Of a DNA stretch of 64,000 bases, positions 53,465 to 62,463 are shown in pieces. Numbering within the stretch: position 1 is the first letter of the stretch; each line of letters begins with the position of its first letter. The position numbers were made by a program, and so were the translations under genes. Source of the DNA: Stenotrophomonas nitritireducens (GTDB lineage: Bacteria > Pseudomonadota > Gammaproteobacteria > Xanthomonadales > Xanthomonadaceae); assembly GCF_001700965.1 (NCBI RefSeq), contig NZ_CP016756.1:2594501-2658500 (forward strand), in the 5' to 3' direction. The notes below the pieces were generated by a model. The model was not told where the DNA came from. It saw nothing but the letters and a program-made list of their open reading frames with translations, and made no database searches.

Positions 53465-53490
53465 TCCGGCAGCCTCTTGCAGATGAACGA

Positions 53491-53516
53491 AAAGGCCGGC
53501 TTTTGCCGGCCTTTTT
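53491..53516 (+). terminator. Intrinsic terminator after the entericidin-like genes
   Basis: GC-rich stem AAAGGCCGGC (from 53491) with GCCGGCCTTT, loop TTTT, and a T run at 53512-53516. Confidence 0.88.
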
Positions 53517-53662
53517 CATGCGCGTCTTTCAGCAGCGGCTCAAGCTGAAGCGATGTTCATGGAGGTCAGCACATCTCAACGAAACATGGACCCTGCAGCA
53601 ACACCCTTGCAGAGATGATGGCCCCACGCGAATCAACCGCGTATCCCACAAGGAGCAACGTT

Positions 53663-53884
53663 ATGAACAAAGACATTATTTCCGGCAAGTGGACCCAGCT
53701 CAAAGGCAAGGTACAGGCCAAGTGGGGTGACATCACCGATGACGACATGAAGGTCGCCGAAGGCAATGCCGAATATCTGGCTGGGCGCCTGCAGGAGCGC
53801 TATGGCTGGGCCAAGGATCGTGCTGAAACAGAGGTGCGCGATTTCCAGAAGTCCCTGCACGATGAGTATCCGGACTACCGTTGA
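53663..53884 (+). CDS. CsbD-family general stress protein
   Basis: A 73-residue Csb[21 protein letters not shown], a D-rich turn [14 protein letters not shown], then [19 protein letters not shown] and a C-terminal [10 protein letters not shown]. CsbD proteins are abundant, disordered-to-helical stress proteins in Bacillus and enterobacteria; function remains unclear. AAGGAG 7 nt before ATG 53663. It lies just after the entericidin-like genes but is separated from them by a terminator, and is followed by its own terminator. Confidence 0.92.
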   Translation: MNKDIISGKWTQLKGKVQAKWGDITDDDMKVAEGNAEYLAGRLQERYGWAKDRAETEVRDFQKSLHDEYPDYR

Positions 53885-53917
53885 TCAACCTCGGTTGAAC
53901 GGTGAAGGATTGAGAGC

Positions 53918-53950
53918 AAAGGGCCGCGAAAGCGGCCCTTTGTTTTTTGT
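53918..53950 (+). terminator. Intrinsic terminator after csbD
   Basis: Stem AAAGGGCCGC / GCGGCCCTTT with loop GAAA (within 53918-53941), then TTGTTTTTTG. Confidence 0.88.
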
Positions 53951-54056
53951 TTTTTCTCAGGTTTCCACGGCCTGTCGGCTGCGGCAGCCTCAAACACCGC
54001 CGGCACCGTGCACTCCGGGCGCGACGTCAGTCTTGCATCGGATTGTTTGGGGGTGC

Positions 54057-54159
54057 TTTGTGGGAGCGGCGTAAGCCGCGAAGCAGGGGAATTATCAGAT
54101 GGCACAACTGGCTAGGGCCTTGGCGTGGTCAGCTTCGCGGCTTACGCCGCTCCCACAAA
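54057..54159. repeat. 28-bp perfect inverted repeat with 47-bp spacer
   Basis: Left arm 54057-54084 and right arm 54132-54159 are exact reverse complements; each arm is one copy of the 'gggagcggcgtaagccgcgaagc' extragenic element. The spacer (54085-54131) is ordinary sequence. The pair lies between csbD and the minus-strand DUF gene. Confidence 0.95.
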
Positions 54160-54201
54160 CACAAACACAGACGCAGACAGTCGGGTCAGCGACCTGCCAA
54201 A

Positions 54202-55029
54202 TCAGCGCCCGCGCGCCGGCGGATCCGGCACGAAGCCACTCGGGAACGCTTGCGGCGCGTTATCCACCCGCGGGTAACCGCGCGGCAGGATGCCCATTGC
54301 CACCAGCCGCTGCCGTGAGTCATAGCGGATTTCACTTGCCTGCATCGGCGTGCGGCTGGCACGTTCGAAGTTGGTCAACGACGAACTGGACCACTCGCGC
54401 TCGCCGTGGCCGGTGCCCAGCCGCTGCCGCGACTCGCTTTTGGCCATCGCGCTTGGCGCCGCGGCTTCGGCGGCACGGCTGCTGGCATTGGCACTGGCCT
54501 CGGCGCGGTCTTCATACTGCGGCAAGGGCCGCGGTGTCGGTCGTGGCATCGGCAGCGGGCGCACGTCATACACCGGCCGGCGCGCCTCGTTGAACACCGC
54601 GATGCCGATCACCCCCACATTGGCCGGGCGGCCGGTGCGGCTGGCGTAGCTGTCACTGGAACGGGTGAAGACGAACTGCGCCACCTCGGCATTGGATTTG
54701 CGCCAGCCGGTGATCTCGCTGCTCTGCCAGGGCTCAAGCACGTAGCCGGACTGGCTGGGCGAGGCGGTCTGGCCGGTGATGGCGTTGACCCCATCCACCG
54801 ACAGCACCACCAACACCCGCTGGCCGCTGCGGTTTTCCATGCGCACGCTGTAACGGTGGCCCGGCTCGCCGGCCACCCACTGCTGGCCACGGTAGGGATG
54901 GGTTTCCAGCTCGGTATCGCGGTCGCGGTCGATCACCGACAGCAGCACCGGGCCTTCATCGGCCGGCCGGACCGGGCTGAACCCGCAAAGCGCAACAACC
55001 GACAACACACTGGCAATCAAACGGTACAT
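54202..55029 (-). CDS. Conserved exported hypothetical protein
   Basis: A 275-residue protein with a signal peptide (MYRLIASVLSVVALCGFSPV, a mild lipobox-like Cys at residue 15) and a mature part including a beta-rich segment: EPGHRYSVRMENRSGQRVLV, VLEPWQSSEITGWRKS, VGVIGIAVFNEARRP. The C-terminal ~110 residues are low-complexity (Pro, Arg, Ala). No family is certain. It is divergent from trpS with a ~121-bp gap and lies beyond a 28-bp inverted repeat. Confidence 0.7.
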   Translation of the reverse strand: MYRLIASVLSVVALCGFSPVRPADEGPVLLSVIDRDRDTELETHPYRGQQWVAGEPGHRYSVRMENRSGQRVLVVLSVDGVNAITGQTASPSQSGYVLEPWQSSEITGWRKSNAEVAQFVFTRSSDSYASRTGRPANVGVIGIAVFNEARRPVYDVRPLPMPRPTPRPLPQYEDRAEASANASSRAAEAAAPSAMAKSESRQRLGTGHGEREWSSSSLTNFERASRTPMQASEIRYDSRQRLVAMGILPRGYPRVDNAPQAFPSGFVPDPPARGR

Positions 55030-55150
55030 GGCTGGCTCCTGGGCGGGGTACGAGGCCTTGAACGGCCGGACGCGGGCAACGGGGTTGAGGGCGGGGACAG
55101 GCGAGGGCGGTTACACTGGCCCGGTTCATCCGCTCGTCAGCTTGGTTTTC

Positions 55151-56452
55151 ATGACTACCCGCGTCCTTACCGGCATCACCCCTTCCGGCACTCCCCACCT
55201 CGGCAACTACGTCGGCGCGATCCGGCCGGCCATTGCCGCCAGCCGCGCCTCGGATATCGAGAGCTTCTTCTTCCTGGCCGACCTGCACAGCCTGATCAAG
55301 GCGCAGGAGCCCGAGCGCACCCAGCGTTCGACCCTGGAGATCGCGGCCAGCTGGCTGGCCTGCGGCCTGGACCCGGACAAGGTGTGGTTCTACCGTCAGA
55401 GCGACATCCCGGAAACCACCGAGCTGATGTGGTTCCTGACCGCAGTGGCCAGCAAGGGCATCCTCAACCGTGCCCATGCCTACAAGGCCGCGGTGGACAA
55501 GAACCGCGAAGAGCAGCTCGACGACGATGCAGGCGTCAGCGCCGGCCTGTTCATGTACCCGGTACTGATGGCCGCCGATATCCTGATCTTCAACGCCAAC
55601 AAAGTGCCGGTGGGTCGCGACCAGATCCAGCACATCGAGATGGCGCGTGATTTCGCCCAGCGCTTCAATCACGTCTACGGCAAGGAATATTTTGCCCTGC
55701 CGGAAGTGGTCATCGACGAACAGGTGGCCACCCTGGCCGGCCTGGACGGTCGCAAGATGAGCAAGAGCTACAGCAACACCATCCCGCTGTTTGTACCGCG
55801 CGATGAGCTGAAGAAGTTGGTGTTCTCCATCCTCACCGACTCGCGCATGCCCGGCGAGCCGAAGGAAACCGAAGGCTCGGCACTGTTCCAGATGTACCAG
55901 GCCTTCGCCAGCCCGGAGCAGACCGCCGCATTCGCCAAGGCCTTTGCCGACGGCATCAGCTGGGGCGACGCCAAGCAGCAGTTGTTCGAGCGCATCGATG
56001 CCGAGTTGTCGCCGCTGCGTGAGCGCTACAACGCGCTGATGGCAGAACCCGAAAAGATCGAAGCCATCCTGCGCAGGCGTGGGCAGCAGCTGCGCGAGCA
56101 GTTCGCCATCCCGCTGCTGAAGGAGCTGCGCTACGCCGTTGGCCTGCGCGATCTGTCCGCCGCCGGTGACAAGCCCAAGGCCGCAGTCGCTGCCAAGGCG
56201 GCGTTGCCGTTGTTCAAGCAGTACCGCGAAAAGGACGGCCGCTTCTACTTCAAGCTGCTCGATGGCGAAGGCGAACTGCTGATCCAGAGCGAAGGCTTTG
56301 ATTCACCGCGCGATGCCGGCCAGCTGATCGCCGTTCTCAAGCAGGCCGAGCAGGGCGATGCGCTGCAGAGCGAGCTGTTCAAGGTTGAAGTGGAAGTGGA
56401 GCCGGTGCTGGCAGCATTGCGCGAACTGCGCGAGGCTGCGGCAAAGGAATGA
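55151..56452 (+). CDS. trpS: Tryptophanyl-tRNA synthetase with YegP-like C-terminal extension
   Basis: A 433-residue class I synthetase: HIGH-like PSGTPHLGNYVGAI near residue 11 and KMSKS in GLDGRKMSKSYSN near 201. After the synthetase core (about 340 residues), a ~70-residue domain follows: KAALPLFKQYREKDGRFYFK, LLDGEGELLIQSEGFDSPRD, AGQLIAVLKQ. This closely resembles one DUF1508/YegP repeat and is absent from E. coli TrpS (334 residues). It charges tRNA-Trp with tryptophan. ATG 55151; frame upstream is not homologous. A small membrane protein gene follows at 56475. Confidence 0.93.
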   Translation: MTTRVLTGITPSGTPHLGNYVGAIRPAIAASRASDIESFFFLADLHSLIKAQEPERTQRSTLEIAASWLACGLDPDKVWFYRQSDIPETTELMWFLTAVASKGILNRAHAYKAAVDKNREEQLDDDAGVSAGLFMYPVLMAADILIFNANKVPVGRDQIQHIEMARDFAQRFNHVYGKEYFALPEVVIDEQVATLAGLDGRKMSKSYSNTIPLFVPRDELKKLVFSILTDSRMPGEPKETEGSALFQMYQAFASPEQTAAFAKAFADGISWGDAKQQLFERIDAELSPLRERYNALMAEPEKIEAILRRRGQQLREQFAIPLLKELRYAVGLRDLSAAGDKPKAAVAAKAALPLFKQYREKDGRFYFKLLDGEGELLIQSEGFDSPRDAGQLIAVLKQAEQGDALQSELFKVEVEVEPVLAALRELREAAAKE

Positions 56453-56474
56453 TCCCCCGGGGAGGAGCACGTCG

Positions 56475-56768
56475 ATGGCCTGGTTGTCGTTGTTGTTGTT
56501 TCTCCCCTGGTTCTGCGTGATGGGGGCGCTGTACTGGTGGTTTCCGCGCCAGCCGCGTAGCCGCAGGCGCAGACTGTTTGATACCGCCATGCTGGTGCTG
56601 GCCCTGGTGGCCAGCATCGGCTTCATGCTGTGGGGCTATCAGGTGGGTGCAGCCGAGGTCCCCGAGGGCCTGTGGAAGCAGATCCTGGCGGTGCTGTATG
56701 CCTATGGCGGCTTCCTGGCGGTGATGGTGCTGGCGCTGCTGCTGCGCCCACGCGTGCTGCAGCCTTAG
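56475..56768 (+). CDS. Small two-to-three-helix inner-membrane protein
   Basis: A 97-residue protein with hydrophobic segments at ~3-22, ~38-56 and ~72-92 (WLSLLLFLPWFCVMGALYWW, TAMLVLALVASIGFMLWGY, AYGGFLAVMVLALLLRP). A basic patch SRRRRL separates the first two. GGAGGAG upstream of ATG 56475. Function unknown. It begins 22 bp after trpS and may be co-transcribed with it. Confidence 0.72.
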   Translation: MAWLSLLLFLPWFCVMGALYWWFPRQPRSRRRRLFDTAMLVLALVASIGFMLWGYQVGAAEVPEGLWKQILAVLYAYGGFLAVMVLALLLRPRVLQP

Positions 56769-56853
56769 GCCGACGCGGCTGCGACAAAAGTCCGGGTTGA
56801 GTGCGGCGGTGGAGGCTGGCAGGCTGGAAGCCAGTATCTGCCGGAGTTCTTGC

Positions 56854-57786
56854 ATGTCCATTGCCCATGGCATCCACACCATCGATACCGCGTTCCAGCG
56901 CGATCACTTCGATGCGGCCTATCTGATCGTGCAGGACGGGCGCGGCGCGTTCGTTGATTGCGGCACCAGCCACTCGCTGCCGCATCTGCTGACCTGCATC
57001 GCGCAGGCCGGCCTGCAACCTGCCGACATCGACTGGTTGATCCTCACCCACGTGCATCTGGACCACGCTGGCGGCGCCGGCGCGTTGATGCAGCAGCTGC
57101 CCAATGCCAAGCTGCTGGTGCACCCGCGCGGTGCCCAGCACATGATTGATCCGGCCCGGCTGATTGCCGGTGCCACCGCGGTGTATGGGCAGGACGAGAT
57201 GGCGCGCAGCTACGGCGAGATCGTGCCGGTGCCGGCCGAACGGGTGGTGGTGGCCGAGGACGGGCACAGCGTTTCGCTGGCTGGCCGTACGTTGGTCTGC
57301 GTGGATACGCCGGGGCATGCACGTCATCATTTCTGCGTCTGGGATGCGACCAGCCGCAGCTGGTTCAGCGGCGATACCTTCGGCCTGTCCTATCGCGAGC
57401 TGGATCATGCCGGTGGTGCTTTCATCATCCCAACCTCCTCGCCGGTGCAGTTCGAACCGGAGGCGATGCATGCCTCGATCGAACGGCTGATGCGCGAGGC
57501 GCCCGAGGCCATGTACCTGACCCACTACGGTCGAGTCGAAGGCACGGCGCGCTTGGCGAAGGAACTGCATGAGCAGATTGATGCGATGGTCGCCATCGCA
57601 CTGCGTTGCAAGGGCGAACCGGAGCGGCATCGCCTGCTGGTGGATGCGCTGGGCGCGTTGTACGTGGCCCGGCTGAGGCTGCAGGGTAGCCCGCTGGATG
57701 CGGCGGAAGTGCTGCGTGTGCTGGCGATGGATATCGAGCTCAACGCGCAAGGCCTGGCCTGCTGGCTGGACCGCGAAAAACGTTGA
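56854..57786 (+). CDS. Metallo-beta-lactamase-fold hydrolase
   Basis: A 310-residue MBL protein. The metal motif is LTHVHLDHAGGAG near residue 68-80 with a His in VDTPGHARHHF near 155 and an Asp in WFSGDTFGLSY near 172; THYGR near 228 supplies the last His. These fit glyoxalase-II-like or phosphodiesterase-type hydrolases, probably on a thioester or lactone; the substrate is not assigned. ATG 56854 has GGAG 8 nt upstream. It is not adjacent to a known partner gene. Confidence 0.87.
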   Translation: MSIAHGIHTIDTAFQRDHFDAAYLIVQDGRGAFVDCGTSHSLPHLLTCIAQAGLQPADIDWLILTHVHLDHAGGAGALMQQLPNAKLLVHPRGAQHMIDPARLIAGATAVYGQDEMARSYGEIVPVPAERVVVAEDGHSVSLAGRTLVCVDTPGHARHHFCVWDATSRSWFSGDTFGLSYRELDHAGGAFIIPTSSPVQFEPEAMHASIERLMREAPEAMYLTHYGRVEGTARLAKELHEQIDAMVAIALRCKGEPERHRLLVDALGALYVARLRLQGSPLDAAEVLRVLAMDIELNAQGLACWLDREKR

Positions 57787-58235
57787 AGGCCGGCGGTTTT
57801 CCGGTAGTGCCGAGCCACGCTCGGCAAGAGCTTTCCGTAGTGCCGAGCCATGCTCGGCAGAGGCTTTCCAAGCAATGCCGCAGTGCAATGTAGGAGCGGT
57901 GTAAACCGCGAAGCAACGATCAGAACAGAAGCGGTGGAGCTCACCCCTCCCCAACCCTCCCCTTCACCTTCGGTGAAAAGGGGGGGGGGGGCGGTAGTGC
58001 CGAGCCATGCTCGGCAAAGACCTTCCGTAGTGCCGAGCCAGGCTCGGCAGGGGCCTTCCAGGCCATGCCGCAGCTCAATGCAGGGGCGGTGTAAGCCGCG
58101 AAGCCAACATTGCCGGAATCACGGATTGGCCCGCAATCTGCCAGATCCCTGGCTTCGCGGCTTACGCCGCTCCTACAAGGCAATGCCGGTTAGAATTTGC
58201 CATTCATCCTGTCGTTGGTAGTTGCCTTGAATCCG
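57787..58235. repeat. Composite extragenic repeats with a 12-G tract
   Basis: No gene. Two similar ~190-bp modules: SMAG-like palindromes at 57803-57826 and 57838-57861, then 57993-58016 and 58027-58050, each followed by a 'ggagcggtgtaa(a/g)ccgcgaagc' hairpin (57892-57915 and 58083-58105). Between them is a 'ccctccccttcaccttcggtg' element and 12 consecutive G (57980-57991), which is likely unstable or mis-sequenced. An inverted 'cggcttacgccgctcc' copy lies at 58152-58180. Confidence 0.8.
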
Positions 58236-59888
58236 ATGCGCATCCTGCTGCTTTCTTCCTGCCTGTTCGTCGGCGGCGTCGCGTCGGCGGCCAATGACCT
58301 GCCGGGCGGTGGCATCGATCCGGAAGCGCTGTCGCGGCATGTGCGCATTCTTGCTTCCGATGAGTTCGAGGGCCGTGCACCCGCAAGCAAGGGCGAACAG
58401 CGTACCATCGACTATCTGGTCGAAGAGTTCCGCAAGGCCGGCCTGCAGCCGGGCGGCAAGGACGGCAGCTGGGTGCAGGAAGTACCGCTGGTACGCGCAA
58501 CGGTGAACGGTGAGGTCGCTGCCAGTCTGTCGTTGAATGGCAAGGCCCAGCCGCTGGTCAACGGTGAAGACATCACCTTGCAGAGCCTGAGCCCGTTGGG
58601 TGTGGTCGACCAGCAGGACGTGCCGCTGGTATTCATCGGCTACGGCATCTCGGCACCGGAGCGGCACTGGGACGATTACAAGGACATGGACCTCAGCGGC
58701 AAGATCGCGGTGGTGCTGATCAACGATGCCGATTTCGAGAGCGAGGCGCCGGGCGCGTTCGATGGCAAGGCCGTTACCTACTACGGCCGCTGGACCTACA
58801 AGTTCGAGGAAGCCGCGCGCCGCGGTGCCGAAGGCGTGCTGATCGTGCACGAGACCGCACCGGCCGCGTATCCGTGGGCGACGGTGAAGGCATCCGGTAC
58901 CTCGCCGCTGTTCGATATCGAGCGCAGCCAGGAAGAAGCGCTGGCGGCGCATACGCCGGTGCGTGGCTGGATGCAGCGGGCCTTGGCCGAGCGCATCTTC
59001 AGTGCGGCCGGCTTGGATTTCGAGGCCGAGAAGCGCAAGGCGATGCGCGCCGATTTCCAACCGGTGGCGCTGGGCGATGCGCAGCTTTCCACCAGCTTCT
59101 GGGTGGACCGCGAGCGCGTGGTGAGCCGCAACGTGGTGGCCAAGCTGGAAGGCAGCAGCCATCCGCAGGAATCGGTGATCTTCTCCGCCCATTGGGACGC
59201 CTTCGGTATCGGCCAGCCGGATGCAAACGGCCAGACCGTGCGTCATGGCGCCATCGACAACGCCACCGGCGTGGCTTCGGTGCTGGAGCTGGGCCGGGTG
59301 TTCGCGGCCGGCCCGCGCCCGCAGCGTTCGCTGTACTTCATCGCCCTGACCGCCGAAGAGAAGGGCCTGCTGGGTGCCAGCTATTACGCCGCGCATCCGC
59401 TGGCACCGCTGGAGACCACCGCGGCGGTATTGAACATCGAGATGTTCAGCCCGGATGGCGAGACGGCGGATATCGCCACCTGGGGCAATGGCCGCGTCTC
59501 GCTGGAGAACGATGTGCAGCGCGTGGCGCAGGCACGTGGCCGACGCTGGTCGCCGGATCCCAATCTGGAAGCCGGTTTCTTCTACCGTGCCGATCATTTC
59601 GCGTTTGCCCGCAAGGGCGTACCGGCGATCACCGTCGGCGCTGGCCTGGACAAGCTGGACGGTGGTGTTGCCGCCGGTCGCGCGCTGCGCGATGCCTACT
59701 TCGCCAAGTGCTACCACCAGGCCTGCGATGCGTGGACTCCGCAGTGGGATGCGCGTGGCCTGGCCGCCGATACCCTGCTGGTCTACGACCTGGGGCTGGA
59801 ACTGGCCAACAGCCGGCAGTGGCCGTCCTGGCAGAAGGGTGCGGAGTTCGAGGCTGCGCGCGAAGCCAGCGATGCAGCCCGGCGCTGA
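58236..59888 (+). CDS. Exported M28-family zinc aminopeptidase/peptidase
   Basis: A 550-residue exported peptidase. Residues 1-18 are a signal peptide (MRILLLSSCLFVGGVASA). A PA-like insert (around 120-240) precedes and a cocatalytic two-zinc core follows: SAHWDAFG (His, Asp), GAIDNATGVAS (bridging Asp), LTAEEKGLLGASYYA (catalytic Glu and Glu ligand), EMFSPDG (Asp) and a late HF in RADHFAFARKGVPAITVG (His). It likely trims peptides in the periplasm or outside. ATG 58236; an upstream TTG extension is not needed. Confidence 0.9.
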   Translation: MRILLLSSCLFVGGVASAANDLPGGGIDPEALSRHVRILASDEFEGRAPASKGEQRTIDYLVEEFRKAGLQPGGKDGSWVQEVPLVRATVNGEVAASLSLNGKAQPLVNGEDITLQSLSPLGVVDQQDVPLVFIGYGISAPERHWDDYKDMDLSGKIAVVLINDADFESEAPGAFDGKAVTYYGRWTYKFEEAARRGAEGVLIVHETAPAAYPWATVKASGTSPLFDIERSQEEALAAHTPVRGWMQRALAERIFSAAGLDFEAEKRKAMRADFQPVALGDAQLSTSFWVDRERVVSRNVVAKLEGSSHPQESVIFSAHWDAFGIGQPDANGQTVRHGAIDNATGVASVLELGRVFAAGPRPQRSLYFIALTAEEKGLLGASYYAAHPLAPLETTAAVLNIEMFSPDGETADIATWGNGRVSLENDVQRVAQARGRRWSPDPNLEAGFFYRADHFAFARKGVPAITVGAGLDKLDGGVAAGRALRDAYFAKCYHQACDAWTPQWDARGLAADTLLVYDLGLELANSRQWPSWQKGAEFEAAREASDAARR

Positions 59889-60027
59889 GTGATGGGCGAC
59901 GGGCTGCTCTGTGCAGCTCGTTCCTGCCGATCTGGCGCTGCCGCCTTTGCGGTCTGCGCTCGTTCCCGCATCAGCAGGAACAAGCGCGCAGGCCGGAAAT
60001 CAAAACGCTGAAGCAGGCCCTGCGGAC

Positions 60028-61362
60028 TTACTGGCGGGTACCGTCCAGCCAGTTTGGTCCCTTGTTCTTCAGGAAGAACACGTAGACCACCAGCGACACC
60101 GCGATCACCGCGGTCACGTAGATGGCAAACGTATCCACGTGGCCGGTTTTCAGTGCGCCCTGGTAGAGCAGCGGCGCGGTGCCGCCAAACAGCGAGTTGG
60201 CCATCGCATAGCCAAAGCCCACGCCCAGGGCGCGGACATGGGTGGGGAACAGCTCGGCTTTCACCACGGCGTTGATCGAGGTGTAGCCGGTGAGGATGAC
60301 GAAACCGATTGCCAGCACCAGGAAGGCCTTGAGCGCATCATGCTGCTGCGGCAACGCGGTGATCATGTACCAGCTGTAGAGCACGCCGCCGACGCCGAAG
60401 AAAACCAGCAGGCTCTTGCGCCCGACGATATCCGACAACCAACCGCCGACCGGCTGCAGCAGCATCAGGAAGGTCAGCACACCGAGGTTGATCAGCGTGC
60501 CGGTCATCACGTCATTGCCGGCGAAGGCACTCTGGATCATCTTCGGCCCGTTCACCGAGTAGGTGTAGAACGCCACCGTGCCGCCGGCGGTGATCAGGAA
60601 GCACAGCAGCAGCGGCCGCCACTGGTGTACGAACAATTCATACATCGAGCCGGAGGCCTTGGCGCGGCCTTCCTTCGCGGCCTCGATCTGGTCCTGGTTG
60701 AGTGACTCATCCATGCTGCGGCGCAGCCAGAACACCACGATGGCGGCAATGCCGCCGATGCCGAAGGCAATGCGCCAACCCCAGGCCGAGATTTCGGGTT
60801 TGTCCCACAACAGCAGCATGGCCAGCAGGGTGAGCTGGGCCAGCACATGGCCGCCCACCAGCGTCACGTAGTGGAAGGAGGACAGGAAGCCGCGGCGGCC
60901 GGGGATGGCCGCTTCGGACATATAGGTGGCGCTGGTGCCGTACTCACCACCGGTGGCAAAGCCCTGCGCCAGTCGCGCGATCAGCAGGATCAGGGCCGCT
61001 GCGCCGCCAATCTGAGTGGCGGTCGGGGTAATGGCGATCAGGAACGAACAGGCGGCCATCACTGTCACCGACACGGTCAAGGCGCGGCGGCGGCCGTAGC
61101 GGTCGGCGAAGCGGCCGAAGTACCAGGCACCGATCGGGCGCATCAGGAAGGTGGCGGCGAAGATCGCCCACACATAGATCGTGGAATTCTTGTCGGCGGC
61201 CGAGAAGAACTGTGATTCAAAGTAGACCGCGAACACCGAGTAGACATAGACGTCGTACCACTCCACCAGGTTGCCGGCAGAGCCTTTCAAGGTGTTGGAA
61301 ATGGAACGGCGCAGCGCGGCGCGATCGGAGGCTGCCGGTGCGGTGGCGGTGGGGGTGTTCAT
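60028..61362 (-). CDS. MFS transporter, metabolite:H+ symporter family (ProP/KgtP-like)
   Basis: A 444-residue, 12-helix permease. N-terminal GSAGNLVEWYDVYVYSVFAV is the sugar-porter-like signature of the MHS family; FLMRPIGAWYFGRFADRYGR is the conserved loop, ARLAQGFATGGEYGTSATYM and LPVGGWLSDIVGRKSLL-like blocks follow (quoted in parts). MHS members take up dicarboxylates, proline/betaine or citrate; the substrate is not resolved. ATG 61362; a longer frame is open but starts in the promoter region. It faces the peptidase gene. Confidence 0.88.
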   Translation of the reverse strand: MNTPTATAPAASDRAALRRSISNTLKGSAGNLVEWYDVYVYSVFAVYFESQFFSAADKNSTIYVWAIFAATFLMRPIGAWYFGRFADRYGRRRALTVSVTVMAACSFLIAITPTATQIGGAAALILLIARLAQGFATGGEYGTSATYMSEAAIPGRRGFLSSFHYVTLVGGHVLAQLTLLAMLLLWDKPEISAWGWRIAFGIGGIAAIVVFWLRRSMDESLNQDQIEAAKEGRAKASGSMYELFVHQWRPLLLCFLITAGGTVAFYTYSVNGPKMIQSAFAGNDVMTGTLINLGVLTFLMLLQPVGGWLSDIVGRKSLLVFFGVGGVLYSWYMITALPQQHDALKAFLVLAIGFVILTGYTSINAVVKAELFPTHVRALGVGFGYAMANSLFGGTAPLLYQGALKTGHVDTFAIYVTAVIAVSLVVYVFFLKNKGPNWLDGTRQ

Positions 61363-61560
61363 GCAGTCGGTGTCCTCGCGGGGTGGCCAACGGCCCGGCG
61401 ATGCATGCATCGGGCCTGACGGATGGCTTCACCCTACCGCAGCCAGCGTCTGCATGACGTAGGCGATCTTGCCAGGCGAATACAGCATGCTGTTTTTCAG
61501 ACTGATCTCTGTGCCTGTGTGGCCTAGAATCCACCTTCCCCCGAATGGTGGCACCGCCTC

Positions 61561-62463
61561 ATGTCCTCCCCCGAATCCGCGCCGGCTGCTCCTCCCAGGG
61601 GTGGCCTTGTCGTTCTGGCCCTGTTCCTGGTCTACGTGGTGTGGGGGTCGACCTATCTCGGCATCCATCTGGCGCTGGAAAGCGGCCTACCACCGTTGAC
61701 GGTGATTTCCGGTACGCGCTTCATCATCGCCGGCAGCGTGCTGTACGCCTTGCTGCGCTGGCGCGGTGTCGCCGCGCCCACCCGTGCGCAATGGAAGACC
61801 CTGGCGGTGATGGGGCTGTGCCTGCTGTTCCTGGGCAATGGCATGGTGGTGCTGGCCGAGCGTGACGTGTCATCCGGACTGGCCGCGGTGGCGGTGGCCT
61901 CGGTGCCACTGTGGATGGCGCTGTTCTCGGCCATCCGCGGCGAAAAAGTCACCGCCGGCGAATGGCTGGGCATCGCCGTTGGCTTCGTCGGCGTGGTCTG
62001 GCTCAATGCCGGCAGCAGCCTGACCGCCACCCCCACCGGCTTGATCCTGCTGCTGATCGCGCCGCTGGGCTGGGCCGCCGGCTCGATCTGGTCGCGCGGC
62101 CGTGACCTGCCATCGCCGTTCATGACCGCTGCCGGGCAGATGCTCTGCGGCGGGCTGATCCTGGTCAGCGCCGGCCTGTTGCGTGGCGAACGCATCAACG
62201 CCTGGCCCAGCCTGCAGGGCCTGTTGTCGGTGAGCTACCTGACTGTGTTCGGCTCGATCATCGCCTTCACCGCCTATGTGTGGCTGCTGCATAACGTGCG
62301 GCCGGTTCTGGCCAGCAGCTATGCCTACGTCAACCCGGTGATTGCGGTGGCGTTGGGTGTGTGGATAGCGCATGAGCACTTCAGTGTTTCCGATCTCGGC
62401 GCGATGGCGGTGATTCTTGCCGGCGTCGTGGTCATCACGCTTGCAAGGTTGCGTCGCGCATGA
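61561..62463 (+). CDS. EamA-family inner-membrane transporter (YedA-like)
   Basis: A 300-residue DMT protein with ten predicted helices; the two EamA domains are recognised by VLALFLVYVVWGSTYLGIHL and SLLSVSYLTVFGSIIAFTAY-like blocks. YedA-like proteins are efflux proteins of unclear substrate (some export amino acids). It overlaps the next gene by 4 bp (ATGA, 62460-62463), so the two EamA proteins are translationally coupled. Confidence 0.88.
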   Translation: MSSPESAPAAPPRGGLVVLALFLVYVVWGSTYLGIHLALESGLPPLTVISGTRFIIAGSVLYALLRWRGVAAPTRAQWKTLAVMGLCLLFLGNGMVVLAERDVSSGLAAVAVASVPLWMALFSAIRGEKVTAGEWLGIAVGFVGVVWLNAGSSLTATPTGLILLLIAPLGWAAGSIWSRGRDLPSPFMTAAGQMLCGGLILVSAGLLRGERINAWPSLQGLLSVSYLTVFGSIIAFTAYVWLLHNVRPVLASSYAYVNPVIAVALGVWIAHEHFSVSDLGAMAVILAGVVVITLARLRRA

